Source: Cyanobacteria bacterium OH_CBB_238 (GTDB lineage: Bacteria > Cyanobacteriota > Vampirovibrionia > Gastranaerophilales > Gastranaerophilaceae). Taken from it: a DNA stretch of 64,000 nt. The stretch is from assembly GCA_023409995.1 (NCBI GenBank), contig JAEYQN010000119.1:1-64000 (forward strand), given 5' to 3'. Of the stretch, positions 26,734 through 37,612 are shown piece after piece. Position numbers and translations under genes: made by a program. The notes beneath the pieces were generated by a model. That model did no database searches, was not told the DNA's origin, and worked only from the letters and a program-made list of their open reading frames with translations. The stretch's first letter is position 1. Every line of letters begins with the position of its first letter.

Positions 26734-29700
26734 CTAATCCCTTAACTTCACTCCCGTAACTCTAGTTTTACCTTTTTCTTTTTGAGTTACCCCAATAGTC
26801 CTATTAGCTGATTCTATCATGGGTTTCCTCAAACTAACAACTATAAATTGCGTACTATCTGCTTGATATTTAATCATTTCTGCCAGTTTTTCAACATTTA
26901 TACCATCAAGGTGCATATCAACTTCATCAAAAGCATAGAATGGCGCAGGCATATATTTCTGTATTGAGAACACGAAAGCCAATGCTGTTAATGATTTTTC
27001 GCCACCAGACATTGATTCTAGCCTTTGTTTTTTCTTATCTCTTGGCTGCGCTTCTATAGTAAGCCCACCTTGAAAAGGATTCTCGGGATTTTCAAGAATC
27101 AAGGTTCCTTCACCATCCGATAATTTTGCAAATATATCAACAAAATTTGAGTTAATGCTGTTATATGTTTTTAAGAAAGTCTCTTTTTTTAACTGTTCAT
27201 ATCCATTCATTCTTTCCAGAATCTGTCTTCTTTCATTAGAAAGCGTTTCTATTTTTGTTCTTAACTCTTCCTGCCTTGCAATAACTTCATCATATGCTGT
27301 TATTGCTCTCATATTAACGGGTTCCATTTCTTCCATACGCTTTTGTAGTCTTTGTATTTTAGAAGTTATTTCTTCAATAGAAATATTAACTGGGGTCAAT
27401 GAAGCAACATCAATATTAGAGTTTTTAAGTTCTTCTCTAACTTCATCTAACTGAGGATCTAATTCTCTTCTTCTAGCTTTGAAAGATTCAATTTGTTCAC
27501 TCATTCTAGCAAGATCATTTTCGAATATGTTTTTCTGTTTTTCAATAGCCAATAGTTCTTGTTGAATCAGGTCTCTTTGACTTTGCAGTTGCACAAGTTT
27601 TTCACCCAATTCCTTGATTTTAGCTTCAAGTTCTTTAATTTGGACGTCTATGATTTCGATTTCTTCTTGGTATTTTATTTTATCTTCAGCAAGTATTTCA
27701 TTATCTTTTAATAACTTTTGAATTTGTTCTTCTTTTGTTTTTATAACTTCATTATTAAAATCAATATCTCTATTTAAATCATTAATATCATTTTGAAGAT
27801 TAAGAACTTGAGTCTGATATTTTTTTATAAGACCTTCTACAGCTTCGGTCATGCCCTTAAGCTTACCAAGCTCTTCTTCGCTCATCTTACTTTCGATTTC
27901 TTTAATTTGAGCATCCAACTCTAATATTTTTTGATTCAACTCAACATTCTTTGCTTCAAAGTTATCAAGCTGCTTTTCTATAAGAACTACTTTAGGCTCA
28001 AGTTCATTAATAAGAACTGTTCTATGAGTTATATTTTTTTCATTTTCTTCAGAATTTTTCACCAAATTATTTAACTCTAATTTTGCACTGTTAAATGCAG
28101 TCATTGTGTTAGAATAATCTGTCCTGACTTTTTCTTGCTTTTGCTCTAGTTCAACTTTTTTCTTTTCCAACAAAGCAAGCTCTTTTTCAAAATTTCTTAA
28201 GCGTTCTTTAAAAGTATTTAACTCATCATCTTGATTTTGACTAAACTTCAAGCCTGTTTGTTTTCTCGAGCCACCAGTAATTGAGCCTGATTTTTCAAAA
28301 ATATCTCCCGCCAAAGTAACCATTCTATATTTCCCAATGAATCGTTTTGCACTTGAGAAATCCTCAACAACAAGAGTTTCCCCTAAGGCATGGAAAAAAG
28401 CATCTAAATATTCATCATCAAAATCAATCAAATTTATTGCAAAATCAACAACTCCCTTTTCTTTTGGAAGACGCAAGCTACCAGGAGCTTTTTTTATTTT
28501 ATTTAAAGGTAAAAATGTCGCAACACCCGCATTTGATGATTTAAGAATATCAATAGCAATTCGTGCCACATCATCATCATCAACAACAATATTTTTCATT
28601 CTAGCGCCCATTGCTACTTCAAGGGCTGTAGAGTATTCTTTATCAACTTTTCCTAGCTGCATTAAGGGAGCATGGACACCTTCAATATTTGCATTAAGTA
28701 CTGTATCTATTGCTTTCCCAAAATTAATTTCTTCATATGCATTTTTCTGAGCTTCCAAATTGGAAATTTTTCTATATGCCATCTGAATATTGTGATTCAA
28801 GTCAAATGCTTCATTTTTAACTTTATCAAGCTCATACATTGCATTTTGTTGAACAAGCTTATAATCCTCAAGCTCTTTTGAAAGTTCTTGAATCTCTAAT
28901 TCAAGCTTATCTTTGTTCCCAGAGAATCCAGCCTTAAAATCTTTAAGTTCTTCTATAATTCTCTTCGAGTCTTCAATCTCTTTTCTATAATTAGACAGAT
29001 CAGACTCCATAGGTATAACTTGTTTCTGAAGATTAAGTTCTTCATCTTTGAATTGTTCAAGCTGCTTTCTAAGATTATTCCGTTTTTCAATATGTTCATC
29101 AGCTGTTTGGCTTAAACCTGCAACTTCTTGCAAAATATTATTTAATTCTTGTTTTTGAATTTCAATATTAGTTTCAACTGATTTAATTTCTTCTTTTTTA
29201 CTAATAATTTTTTTGTTTGTAGAATCTATCTTCTCTTTTAACGATTCAATACCGTTTTTTGCATTTTCAACAGTTTTTAAATTATCGTGAATATTTTTAT
29301 CAGCAAAGTTTGAAGCTGAATTTTTTCTCTCAACCTGTCCCTTTAACTCTTCTACCTGTTTTTTTATTTCTATTTGCTCGGCTTCACCATTTATTTTAAC
29401 AAGTTCTGATATTTCTTCATATTTTGATTTGACCTGGGTAATCTTTCCATTAAGATCTTTTAATTTAAATTCTTCTTCTTTTTTCTTTTTATTAAATTCA
29501 AGGATACTCTCATGAACTCTCTCGATAGATTTTTTTATATCAAAATATTTAACCGTTGTAATTTGACTTTCAAGGCCCAGCTTTTCTTCCCTTAATTTTT
29601 GATACTTTAGAGCAACTTCTCTCTCTGATGCCAATTGTTCAAGCCTTGTATCGATTTCGGCAAGGATAATATTCGATTTTTCAACTCTTTGTTCAACTGT

Positions 29701-30231
29701 CTCAAGCTCATTTGAGGCCTGTTCTATCCTTCTATCAAAATCAGCAACTCCAGCTATTTCATCTATAATTTTTCTTCTCTCAGTGGGAGAGCAATTGGTA
29801 ATACTCGTAACATCCCCTTGCATCATAACGTTATAACTGTTTGGGGTAATGTTATACTTTTCAAGTTTTGTATGAATTTCAGTTAAGGTTGCAACTTTTT
29901 CATTAAGATAATAAACACTATTAAACCCCTGAGAGGACTTCTTAATTCTTCTTGCAACAACAATACCTTCTTCTTCCGGCGTATCTGGAGCAAAAGTAAC
30001 TTTTACAAAAGCTTCATTGCGGTTTGTGTGGGTTGATATAAGATGAAATAATTTTTCGGCCCTTAATGTCCTTGAAGTAGACAACCCAAGCGCAAAAAGA
30101 ATACTGTCAATAATATTACTCTTCCCTGAGCCATTTGGCCCTGAAATAGTAGTAAAACCTTTTAAGAAAGGTATATTAACATTATTAGCGAAAGATTTGA
30201 AGTTATCAACTTCCAACTCTTTAATATACAT
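26734..30231 (-). CDS. smc: Chromosome segregation ATPase SMC
   Basis: 1165 residues, full length. Walker A is GPNGSGKSN (31-39). Long antiparallel coiled coils flank the hinge ('GVHAPLMQLGKVDKEYSTAL' near 520). The C-terminal signature is 'SGGEKSLTALAFVFSIQ' with Walker B 'FYAFDEVDMHLD'. With ScpA and ScpB it forms the bacterial condensin that loops DNA and drives chromosome segregation. First gene of the operon, divergent from pilT. Confidence 0.97.
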   Translation of the reverse strand: MYIKELEVDNFKSFANNVNIPFLKGFTTISGPNGSGKSNIIDSILFALGLSTSRTLRAEKLFHLISTHTNRNEAFVKVTFAPDTPEEEGIVVARRIKKSSQGFNSVYYLNEKVATLTEIHTKLEKYNITPNSYNVMMQGDVTSITNCSPTERRKIIDEIAGVADFDRRIEQASNELETVEQRVEKSNIILAEIDTRLEQLASEREVALKYQKLREEKLGLESQITTVKYFDIKKSIERVHESILEFNKKKKEEEFKLKDLNGKITQVKSKYEEISELVKINGEAEQIEIKKQVEELKGQVERKNSASNFADKNIHDNLKTVENAKNGIESLKEKIDSTNKKIISKKEEIKSVETNIEIQKQELNNILQEVAGLSQTADEHIEKRNNLRKQLEQFKDEELNLQKQVIPMESDLSNYRKEIEDSKRIIEELKDFKAGFSGNKDKLELEIQELSKELEDYKLVQQNAMYELDKVKNEAFDLNHNIQMAYRKISNLEAQKNAYEEINFGKAIDTVLNANIEGVHAPLMQLGKVDKEYSTALEVAMGARMKNIVVDDDDVARIAIDILKSSNAGVATFLPLNKIKKAPGSLRLPKEKGVVDFAINLIDFDDEYLDAFFHALGETLVVEDFSSAKRFIGKYRMVTLAGDIFEKSGSITGGSRKQTGLKFSQNQDDELNTFKERLRNFEKELALLEKKKVELEQKQEKVRTDYSNTMTAFNSAKLELNNLVKNSEENEKNITHRTVLINELEPKVVLIEKQLDNFEAKNVELNQKILELDAQIKEIESKMSEEELGKLKGMTEAVEGLIKKYQTQVLNLQNDINDLNRDIDFNNEVIKTKEEQIQKLLKDNEILAEDKIKYQEEIEIIDVQIKELEAKIKELGEKLVQLQSQRDLIQQELLAIEKQKNIFENDLARMSEQIESFKARRRELDPQLDEVREELKNSNIDVASLTPVNISIEEITSKIQRLQKRMEEMEPVNMRAITAYDEVIARQEELRTKIETLSNERRQILERMNGYEQLKKETFLKTYNSINSNFVDIFAKLSDGEGTLILENPENPFQGGLTIEAQPRDKKKQRLESMSGGEKSLTALAFVFSIQKYMPAPFYAFDEVDMHLDGINVEKLAEMIKYQADSTQFIVVSLRKPMIESANRTIGVTQKEKGKTRVTGVKLRD

Positions 30232-30389
30232 CTTTTATACGTATTACCCAAGTCTAGACTTATATATACTATATTAGACAACAAATAGACTGAATAGTCA
30301 AAAACATTAACTGTTCGTTAACAAATATAAAATACTTTCTTAACAAAAGAAAAAAGTGTACAATAACTAGTACGTGTAAATAGTTAATA

Positions 30390-31502
30390 ATGGGATTTAT
30401 GGATAAATTTAACATAGTTCAATTTTTAAAAGAAGCTGTAAAGAAAAAAGCATCCGATATTCATTTGAGAACAAATGAACCGCCAGCACTAAGAAAAGAC
30501 GGAAAAATTTTCAAAACAAAACTTGAACCATTGTCAGAAATCGACTTATTTGAAGTTATAGACACTATTGTGCCAAGTAGCATTAAACATAAAGCGTACG
30601 AGGTTTTTGACCTTGACTTTGCATATGAAATTAAAAATGTCTCAAGATTCAGGGTAAACTTATCAAGAGAACTAGGCAGAATTTCTATTGTAATAAGGGT
30701 CATCTCTTATGATATTTTAAGCATAAAAGAATTAAACCTACCCGCATCACTTGAACACTTTGCTTCTTTGAACAATGGGATTATATTGATAACAGGACCT
30801 ACCGGTAGTGGTAAATCGACCACAATAGCTTCTTTAATAGATTTTATAAACAAAAAATATCAAAAACACATTATAACAATAGAAGATCCGGTTGAATTTA
30901 TTTACACGGATAAAAAATCAATAATTACTCAACGACAAGTTGAGATAGATACAGCTTCATTCCCTGATGGTATCAAATATGCATTAAGGCAAGATCCTGA
31001 CGTCATACTTATCGGTGAAATAAGAGACTTACAAACAATGCAATCTGCGCTAAAAGCAGCAGAAACCGGGCACTTGGTATTTGCAACCCTTCACACAAAT
31101 GATGCTATTCAAACAATAAACAGTGTTATAAACTTCTTTGACCCTAAAGATAGAGAATATGCCAGAAAACAACTGGCGGAAACATTAAGAGGAACAGTGG
31201 CTCAGAAGTTAATCCCCAAGAGTGACGGAACAGGGAGATTTCCTGCCGCTGAAGTTATGATAGTCACGCCTACAATAAAAGACTTCATAATAAAAGATGA
31301 TCTTGAACAAATATATGACCTCGTTAAAAAAGGATCTTACAACGAAATGATCACATTAAATATGTCATTATTTGATCTTGTTCAACAAAATATAATAACA
31401 AGAGAAGAAGCTATTTTCTACAGTGATAACAAACCTGAATTACAGCAATATCTAAGAGGCGCTTTCCAAGGAACGAATAGCTTCACCAGAATAAATATGT
31501 AA
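30390..31502 (+). CDS. pilT: Type IV pilus retraction ATPase (PilT family)
   Basis: 370 residues. It shows 'KKASDIHLRTNEPP' near the N-terminus, Walker A GPTGSGKST, 'IITIEDPVEF' (Asp box), Walker B 'DPDVILIGEIRDLQTM' and the His box 'GHLVFATLHTNDA'. The short single-domain length fits PilT/PilU rather than PilB. ATG 30390 is used, but 30399 is possible, and neither has a strong SD. It may serve the prepilin-like fibre at 13834-15825. recO follows after one base. Confidence 0.92.
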   Translation: MGFMDKFNIVQFLKEAVKKKASDIHLRTNEPPALRKDGKIFKTKLEPLSEIDLFEVIDTIVPSSIKHKAYEVFDLDFAYEIKNVSRFRVNLSRELGRISIVIRVISYDILSIKELNLPASLEHFASLNNGIILITGPTGSGKSTTIASLIDFINKKYQKHIITIEDPVEFIYTDKKSIITQRQVEIDTASFPDGIKYALRQDPDVILIGEIRDLQTMQSALKAAETGHLVFATLHTNDAIQTINSVINFFDPKDREYARKQLAETLRGTVAQKLIPKSDGTGRFPAAEVMIVTPTIKDFIIKDDLEQIYDLVKKGSYNEMITLNMSLFDLVQQNIITREEAIFYSDNKPELQQYLRGAFQGTNSFTRINM

Positions 31503-31503
31503 A

Positions 31504-32265
31504 ATGCAAAATTTCACAACCAATGCAATAAATTTAAAATCATATAACCTAAGTGAGTCCGACAAAATAATAGTTATGTATTCAAAAGAAAAAGGACTTA
31601 TCAAAGGCGTTGCAAAAGGTAGTAAAAAAACATCTAGCAAATTAGGCGGCAGGATGGATATGCTTGTTGCGAATAAAATAATGTTATTCAAAGGCAAGAA
31701 CCTAGATACAATATGCCAAGCTGAAGCACTAGACACATTCATGAATCTAAGAAGGGATATGGATAAACTATTTTATTCAATGTATTGTGCAGAAATAGTA
31801 AGCAACTTTGGCATAGAAGATGACCCAAATAGCGAGGAAATATACACTCTTTTTTACTCACTTCTAAAAACAATGTCTAAAGCAAGCACAAAAGAAGAAC
31901 TTTTATTGTCAATCATTAGGTTTCAACTAAAAATAATGCACATTTGCGGATATTCCATAGAAATGGATAAATGCGTAAAATGTGGATGCAGCACCGAAAA
32001 AGAAAGTTTATTTTTCTCTCTGGAACAGGGTGGCATAATTTGCGAAAATTGCAAAACAACAGCTATTGGAGCAATAAAAATACATTATAAAATAAATAAC
32101 TTTTTAAAAACCCTTCTGAATCTTGATTTTGAGATAAAAACAAAATACGATGAACTTGCAACTGAAAGAATTTGCGAATTTTGTTTTAAATTACTAAAAA
32201 ACTACATTTCTTTTTATTCTCCCAAAAAATTTAAAACAACTGAAATACTAGAAACAATAAAGTAA
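31504..32265 (+). CDS. recO: DNA repair protein RecO
   Basis: 253 residues. The N-terminal OB fold contains 'NLSESDKIIVMYSKEKGLIK' and 'GVAKGSKK'. A helical core follows with the zinc finger C-V-K-C-G-C and C-E-N-C. RecO loads RecA with RecR in gap repair. It is translationally close to pilT (gap of one base) and 12 nt from deoC. Confidence 0.92.
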   Translation: MQNFTTNAINLKSYNLSESDKIIVMYSKEKGLIKGVAKGSKKTSSKLGGRMDMLVANKIMLFKGKNLDTICQAEALDTFMNLRRDMDKLFYSMYCAEIVSNFGIEDDPNSEEIYTLFYSLLKTMSKASTKEELLLSIIRFQLKIMHICGYSIEMDKCVKCGCSTEKESLFFSLEQGGIICENCKTTAIGAIKIHYKINNFLKTLLNLDFEIKTKYDELATERICEFCFKLLKNYISFYSPKKFKTTEILETIK

Positions 32266-32277
32266 AAGGAGACTTAA

Positions 32278-32931
32278 ATGAATCTTGCAGATCATATAGA
32301 ACATACCCTGCTAAAACCAGATGCCACCACAGAAGAATTAAAAAGACTTTTTGATGAAGCAAAACACCATAAATTTAAGGGAATATGCATAAATCCAATA
32401 AACGTTAAAATGGCAAAAAATCACCTAAAAGATTCGGGTGTAAAAATCATAACTGTCGTTGGATTTCCATTAGGAGCAAACTTGCCAGAGGTGAAAGCAT
32501 TTGAAACCCAAAAAGCCATTGAAGATGGTGCTGATGAGATAGATATGGTTATTTCAATACAAGGAATTAAAAATGCTGATTGGGCTTCTGTAAAACAAGA
32601 CATACAGAAAGTCAGAGAGGCGAGTCAAAATAAAATTCTTAAAGTAATTATTGAAACCGATTTGCTTTCTGATGATGAAATAGTAAAAGCTTGCGAAATT
32701 GCCGTTGAAGCCAAGGCGGATTTTGTTAAAACATCAACCGGATTTGTAAAAAACGGTATTGGAGCAAAAGCAGAAGATGTGTCGTTGATGAGCAGTATAG
32801 TAAAAGATACTGACGTAAAAATCAAAGCATCTGGAGGAATTAAAAGCAAAGATCAAGCTCTTCAACTCATAGAGGCAGGCGCGGTAAGATTGGGAACTAG
32901 CTGTGGTGTAGAAATAAACAAGGCAGAATAA
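32278..32931 (+). CDS. deoC: Deoxyribose-phosphate aldolase
   Basis: 217 residues. It cleaves 2-deoxyribose-5-phosphate to glyceraldehyde-3-phosphate and acetaldehyde. The Schiff-base Lys151 lies in 'DFVKTSTGF', the second catalytic Lys183 in 'KIKASGGIKS', and Asp89 in 'DEIDMV'. The length is that of the short bacterial DeoC. SD AAAGGAG precedes the ATG. Last gene of pilT-recO-deoC, closed by a 15-bp terminator. Confidence 0.96.
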   Translation: MNLADHIEHTLLKPDATTEELKRLFDEAKHHKFKGICINPINVKMAKNHLKDSGVKIITVVGFPLGANLPEVKAFETQKAIEDGADEIDMVISIQGIKNADWASVKQDIQKVREASQNKILKVIIETDLLSDDEIVKACEIAVEAKADFVKTSTGFVKNGIGAKAEDVSLMSSIVKDTDVKIKASGGIKSKDQALQLIEAGAVRLGTSCGVEINKAE

Positions 32932-32952
32932 AAATTATATACAAACTAAAAA

Positions 32953-32987
32953 AAAATGTTCTCTTTAGAAAATAAAGAGAACATTTT
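32953..32987. terminator. Bidirectional terminator
   Basis: Perfect 15-bp stem (32953-32967 with 32973-32987), loop GAAAA, with A-run and T-run on the two sides. It serves deoC (+) and the GH13 gene (-). Confidence 0.9.
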
Positions 32988-32993
32988 GATTTA

Positions 32994-34733
32994 CTATAAA
33001 TTTTGTCTAAAAACTTCCAATCCTGATTTTTCTATTTCAGGTGTATTTATTTCAAATACTTGAATTCTTGATGCACCAAGATCAACATTTAATTTTCCAT
33101 CATCCGATTGAAGTGTGCTATCTTCTCCATAAGAAGGTAGTAAATTATCTAATTTTTGAGCAGAACTCAATCCAGGAATCTGTATTACACCCTTTTGTCT
33201 TGATTCAATATTTCTATTAGCAACAACCAACAATGTTTTACCATTTTGATGTCTTGCAAATGCAATTATTTGATCACCGGGATTATTGTCAACTTTTAAA
33301 GGAATAAAAGAACCCTTTGTTAAAACTTCTTTATGCTCATTTCTCATTTTCATTGATTGAGCTAAGAACGTACCAACTTCAGGATGTTTCCCAATAAGAG
33401 GTCTTGAGAAGTTAAATATATCTGGCTGACCTTCATGAACAGTACATTCATGATTATCAGTATTTGTTTCTGTATCAATTTTGCCCTCAAAATCATACAT
33501 ATAGTCATCACCTGACTGATAACCATCCATGAAGTACGGATTAGTCATAGGAAGAGTGGCCTGTAACCCAGAAACAAGATTCATGAAGTTAACTCCACCA
33601 TGGAACATTAAAGATTTATCATCATGTGTACCAAATGAACCAATCAAGGACTTACCTTTATCCAGATCTTTAGACATCTCTATGTTTTCTTTTACATAAT
33701 CTACAAGTTCACTAGCCTTTGTCCATTCATGGAATATATGATACTGTCCATAATAGCTATCAAAGCCAGCTTTTAATGAATCTTTTGGTCTATCAAAATC
33801 CATGTTAAGCTGAGGTGAAGCATCTTCATATGTGTAACTTTCTGCAAGCCATGCAAACTCAGGATCTTTAGACCTAGAATAAGGGATGATAATATCCCAG
33901 AATTGAGTTGGTTTTGTTCTTGCAACATCAGAACGAACACCATCAAATCCTAAATCAACACACATATCAACAAATTTCTTGTGCATATCAATTAGCTCAG
34001 GATTTAATTCTTTTTTAGACTTATCCTTCCAAGGGTCAAACATTCTTATATCATTCCATCCTTGTGGGGTTTTAGCTAATCCATTTCTTTCAAATGCCAT
34101 CAACTCAGGCTTTGCTTCAAATAAATCAAATGAAGCACAGCTTGGCAAATCTAGCATTACGTGTATACCACGTTTATGAGCCTCATTAATAAATCCTTTT
34201 AATTCTTCTTCAACTGTTCTAGGATCATTTTTATCATCCAATGCAGGGTCTATTTTTAAGAAGTCAGAAGGTGCATATAAAGAACCCGCGGTTCCCATTG
34301 CGTTTTTCACGCCTGGAGGATTAAGAGGCAACACGTGAAGAGTATTAACACCAAGTTCTTTCAACTCATCTAGTCTTTCAGCAGCATTATTAAAATTGCC
34401 TTTAATATCATTTCCTCTTATTAGTTGGTCACCACTAAGATTTTTAGCATTAAAAGTTCTTGGAATAATACCCATAATAACTGCTTCGTTATTTTGAAAC
34501 AATGTCCTTAAATTGTTTTTCCAAGGTACTTGTTCAGTAGATTTAGCACTGACTGGAGCAACTTTAACGCTTGCATTAATAGCTTTTTGATTTAAAAATT
34601 GTTCTAAAATATTTGTATTTTTAGGCTCAATTTCTCTAGGCTGAGCACTATTCTGAGATTGAACTTCTGGAGCAGATTGCGTAGGAACAAAAACTTTATT
34701 GACACTTGAATACTGAGATAAAATATTAGTCAT
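32994..34733 (-). CDS. GH13 alpha-amylase-family glycosidase, cytoplasmic
   Basis: 579 residues, no signal peptide. The (beta/alpha)8 motifs are: region II GFDGVRSDVA with nucleophile Asp269, region III WLAESY with acid/base Glu298, and region IV FGTHDD with Asp371. Region I is altered: 'VMLDLPSCAS' replaces the usual D-x-x-x-N-H. That may change the subsite -1 contacts or specificity. About 70 N-terminal residues are low-complexity. The C-terminal beta domain is present. The ATG overlaps the previous stop (TAATG), so it is coupled to the large membrane protein upstream. The glucan substrate is not predictable. Confidence 0.88.
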   Translation of the reverse strand: MTNILSQYSSVNKVFVPTQSAPEVQSQNSAQPREIEPKNTNILEQFLNQKAINASVKVAPVSAKSTEQVPWKNNLRTLFQNNEAVIMGIIPRTFNAKNLSGDQLIRGNDIKGNFNNAAERLDELKELGVNTLHVLPLNPPGVKNAMGTAGSLYAPSDFLKIDPALDDKNDPRTVEEELKGFINEAHKRGIHVMLDLPSCASFDLFEAKPELMAFERNGLAKTPQGWNDIRMFDPWKDKSKKELNPELIDMHKKFVDMCVDLGFDGVRSDVARTKPTQFWDIIIPYSRSKDPEFAWLAESYTYEDASPQLNMDFDRPKDSLKAGFDSYYGQYHIFHEWTKASELVDYVKENIEMSKDLDKGKSLIGSFGTHDDKSLMFHGGVNFMNLVSGLQATLPMTNPYFMDGYQSGDDYMYDFEGKIDTETNTDNHECTVHEGQPDIFNFSRPLIGKHPEVGTFLAQSMKMRNEHKEVLTKGSFIPLKVDNNPGDQIIAFARHQNGKTLLVVANRNIESRQKGVIQIPGLSSAQKLDNLLPSYGEDSTLQSDDGKLNVDLGASRIQVFEINTPEIEKSGLEVFRQNL

Positions 34734-37612
34734 TAATTTTTGCCTCCTGTCTTATAGACATCTTCTTTATTCATCTTTCCAAAAAATGTTTCTGTAGCAA
34801 GCGTAACACCAGTAAGTCCAACAAAAGCCAATGCAAACGTTTTAAACCATTTATTTGAATTAAACATATTTGATGAAGTTTTAGAAATCAAATCTTGAAC
34901 AGGAGAAGCAACTAATACGTGTCTTTCTGTACCATTCATTGATGTAGTAGCCTTATTAACTATATGATAAGGCTTCGCCCAATATTGCCAATTTGCAATT
35001 TTATCCATGAATTCTTTTTTATACTTTGAAATATTATTAGATAAGTCACCCAATGCTTCTTTGGTTACTGAACTCAAATCAGAATCAAACAAGTAACTCA
35101 TTGTCTTTTTGTAAGTATCAGCCCCTACATTATTTAACTTTTCTGTGTGATCAACAATGCCAGCTTCTATTATTGTTTTCTTAAGAAGTTCGCCCCAACT
35201 TTGTAAAGTTTTTTTAGAAGCATTAAGTAATTCATCAACGTTTTCTGCAACCAACTTCTTATCCATATTAATGCTATTAGCATCAATAAGACTTGCAAGT
35301 TGTCGTTTAACAACAGCTATTTTTTCAAATTGTGGATCTCTAACAGCTTTTAAACTGAAGAATTCCTCTCCTTTTGAAAGAATTTTTGTTGCAAGATCTT
35401 TATCTTTTTCAAAACCACTAAGTTCTGCTTTCAATAAATCTTTCATTCCATCTGCAGATCTTGAATTAAATTGATTTTTTAACCAATTAGCTTTTCCAGA
35501 ATCAATAGCATTCAGGGAATCAATTAAGCTGTCATATTCGGCTTTTTTGACACTATAAGCAGAAGCATCAAAAGAAATACCAAGCTCTTTAAATATGTCA
35601 GAACTTACTCTTTTTGCAACCTCTTCATCTATTCCATCAACATTATTAGACAAGATTTTTAATAATTCTTTTCCGGAAACATCCGACAAATTAATATTTT
35701 TCAACCCAGACAATTCTTGAGGCAACTCAATATTATCTAATCTTTTATACAAGTCCATAGTTTGTACAAGTCTATACAAAGAGTATTTAGCTCCGTTAAT
35801 TCTGTCCTCAACGTGCTGAGTAGCATATCTGCTAGAAGAATCTTTTAATAAATTCACAGAATTTTCAAGATTCAATCCTGTTTTTGCCAATGATTCAGCA
35901 CCACTGCCAATAACCTTTTTTAACTGCTTAGAAGCAACATCATTTAACTCTGTCGTTTTAGAATCATATTCTGAAATAAGTTTAGATATTTCAGAAATTG
36001 CCTTTTTGTAAGCATCTTCATTTTTTGCTAACGCAGTCAATTTCTTATCCAACAGTGCTAATGACTTTTCTGATGGATTTCTTAACGCATCTAATTCTTT
36101 ATTATCAAAACCAATATTCTTAAGTGTAGTCTTTAGCTTACTTTTTTCATCTGCATTTCTAATAATATTAACCGTTTTCTTTGTGATTTTGCCCCAAGTA
36201 TTAGCAATAAAAGTTTCTGCTTTATCACCAACTCTTACATCAATGAACTTATCAACAACTCTTCTTTGAGCAGTCACATCATCAAGTGATTTAAAGACCT
36301 GAGTTGCAACTTCTTCTATACTTGAAATTGTAGGAGCATTATGTTTTGAAACAATAGAGGTTAATGCGCCATCCAGTGTTTTCTGCAGTCTTGTTTTGTC
36401 TGTAAGATTAAATTTAAAACCACTAGTTTCTTTATTCAAAGAAACAATTTCGTTACCAATAGCTACAGAAAGTTCTTTTATGACAGATTTTAAATTTGTG
36501 CTATCCACAACAAAATCAGCACCTTTAGCGTCAAAGTAATTGCTTATGATTTTAGAATCAAGCCCATCATATTTTGCAAATACATTACTTAGAGCATTGC
36601 TTAATTCTGTTTTAACTGCAGTTGTTACTGGTCTTGGAGAAGGTTTTACATAAGCCATTAAGTCTTTATGTAAAGCCATTTCAAGGTTCAAGTCGTTACC
36701 ATCTACAATTTGGCTAACAACTTGCTTCAATGAGTCGTTATTTAATTCTAAATCTGCATTATTTTTGAAGAAATCCTTAAGAGCAGCCTCGCCTTTTGTA
36801 TTTTTATATTTAGCAATGAACGCTTCCGGCTTTTCCAAAGTACCTGATTGATATTGTTCGAGCTTAGCTATCGCTTTCTCTGTGCTACCCAAAGATAACT
36901 GTTGTTGGAATTTTAAAATCAATGGCTCAGACAAATTAGAAGCCAATGCTCCCATCAACGGAGTAGCAAAACCTGCTGTCATCATCCATAAAGTGTTACC
37001 CTGAATACCTATTTTTCTCATTTTCTGTTCGGTAACTTCATCTCTATTTGGAACATCTTTAGCAATACCTAATTTATCACCCATTTCATTCATTTGGTCT
37101 TTAGAGAACAAATTCATAGGAACATACTGAGGGTCTTGCAATAACATTTTTTTACGGCCAAAACTGTCAACATATTTTTGATGAATATCAACACCTGTCA
37201 TAGCTTTGATAGGAGCTTGAATAAATAACTTTGGCCACAAAGCCATAGCTCCAAAGAATGTCCCAAAACCGACAAACTCCATTGCTTTTTTCATGTTTAA
37301 ATTGCCCTTAGTGAACAAGTAGGCAGCTAAACCAAGAGAACCTGTCTTCATCGCAAGATCATTCATTCTGCCCAATTCATAATCATTGGCTTTCCCTGTT
37401 ACACCTTTTTTTATGCTAGCTACATCTTTTCCTAAGTCTTTAACATATTCAATAGGAGAACCAAATATACGACTTTTAACAAGATATCCGGTGGGATTCT
37501 CAGGATGTATTTTTGTATTAGCATTTAAATCCAATTTTATAGCTGGTACTGCTTGTGGAATATACTGAGAATTATTTGGTTTTGTTAATGCAACGTTTAA
37601 TAAATCAGCCAT
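34733..37612 (-). CDS. Large helical membrane-associated hypothetical protein
   Basis: 959 residues from ATG 37612. That start has GGTGG seven bases upstream and shares its A with the previous TAA (TAATG), so it is preferred over ATG 37618. Residues about 85-125 hold hydrophobic helices and 'KLFIQAPIKAMTGVDIHQKY', which also occurs in altered form in the next protein upstream. Most of the rest is charged helix. A last TM helix, 'FKTFALAFVGLTGVTLATET', lies near the C-terminus. No known family. The length and helical content suggest a scaffold or structural role, but this is not supported directly. Confidence 0.78.
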   Translation of the reverse strand: MADLLNVALTKPNNSQYIPQAVPAIKLDLNANTKIHPENPTGYLVKSRIFGSPIEYVKDLGKDVASIKKGVTGKANDYELGRMNDLAMKTGSLGLAAYLFTKGNLNMKKAMEFVGFGTFFGAMALWPKLFIQAPIKAMTGVDIHQKYVDSFGRKKMLLQDPQYVPMNLFSKDQMNEMGDKLGIAKDVPNRDEVTEQKMRKIGIQGNTLWMMTAGFATPLMGALASNLSEPLILKFQQQLSLGSTEKAIAKLEQYQSGTLEKPEAFIAKYKNTKGEAALKDFFKNNADLELNNDSLKQVVSQIVDGNDLNLEMALHKDLMAYVKPSPRPVTTAVKTELSNALSNVFAKYDGLDSKIISNYFDAKGADFVVDSTNLKSVIKELSVAIGNEIVSLNKETSGFKFNLTDKTRLQKTLDGALTSIVSKHNAPTISSIEEVATQVFKSLDDVTAQRRVVDKFIDVRVGDKAETFIANTWGKITKKTVNIIRNADEKSKLKTTLKNIGFDNKELDALRNPSEKSLALLDKKLTALAKNEDAYKKAISEISKLISEYDSKTTELNDVASKQLKKVIGSGAESLAKTGLNLENSVNLLKDSSSRYATQHVEDRINGAKYSLYRLVQTMDLYKRLDNIELPQELSGLKNINLSDVSGKELLKILSNNVDGIDEEVAKRVSSDIFKELGISFDASAYSVKKAEYDSLIDSLNAIDSGKANWLKNQFNSRSADGMKDLLKAELSGFEKDKDLATKILSKGEEFFSLKAVRDPQFEKIAVVKRQLASLIDANSINMDKKLVAENVDELLNASKKTLQSWGELLKKTIIEAGIVDHTEKLNNVGADTYKKTMSYLFDSDLSSVTKEALGDLSNNISKYKKEFMDKIANWQYWAKPYHIVNKATTSMNGTERHVLVASPVQDLISKTSSNMFNSNKWFKTFALAFVGLTGVTLATETFFGKMNKEDVYKTGGKN

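Noticed and set aside
30238-30256. TTACCCAAG half-site upstream of smc resembling the 4490-4504 operator
   Set aside because: Only nine bases match and the second half is absent; such a match is expected by chance in a window this size.
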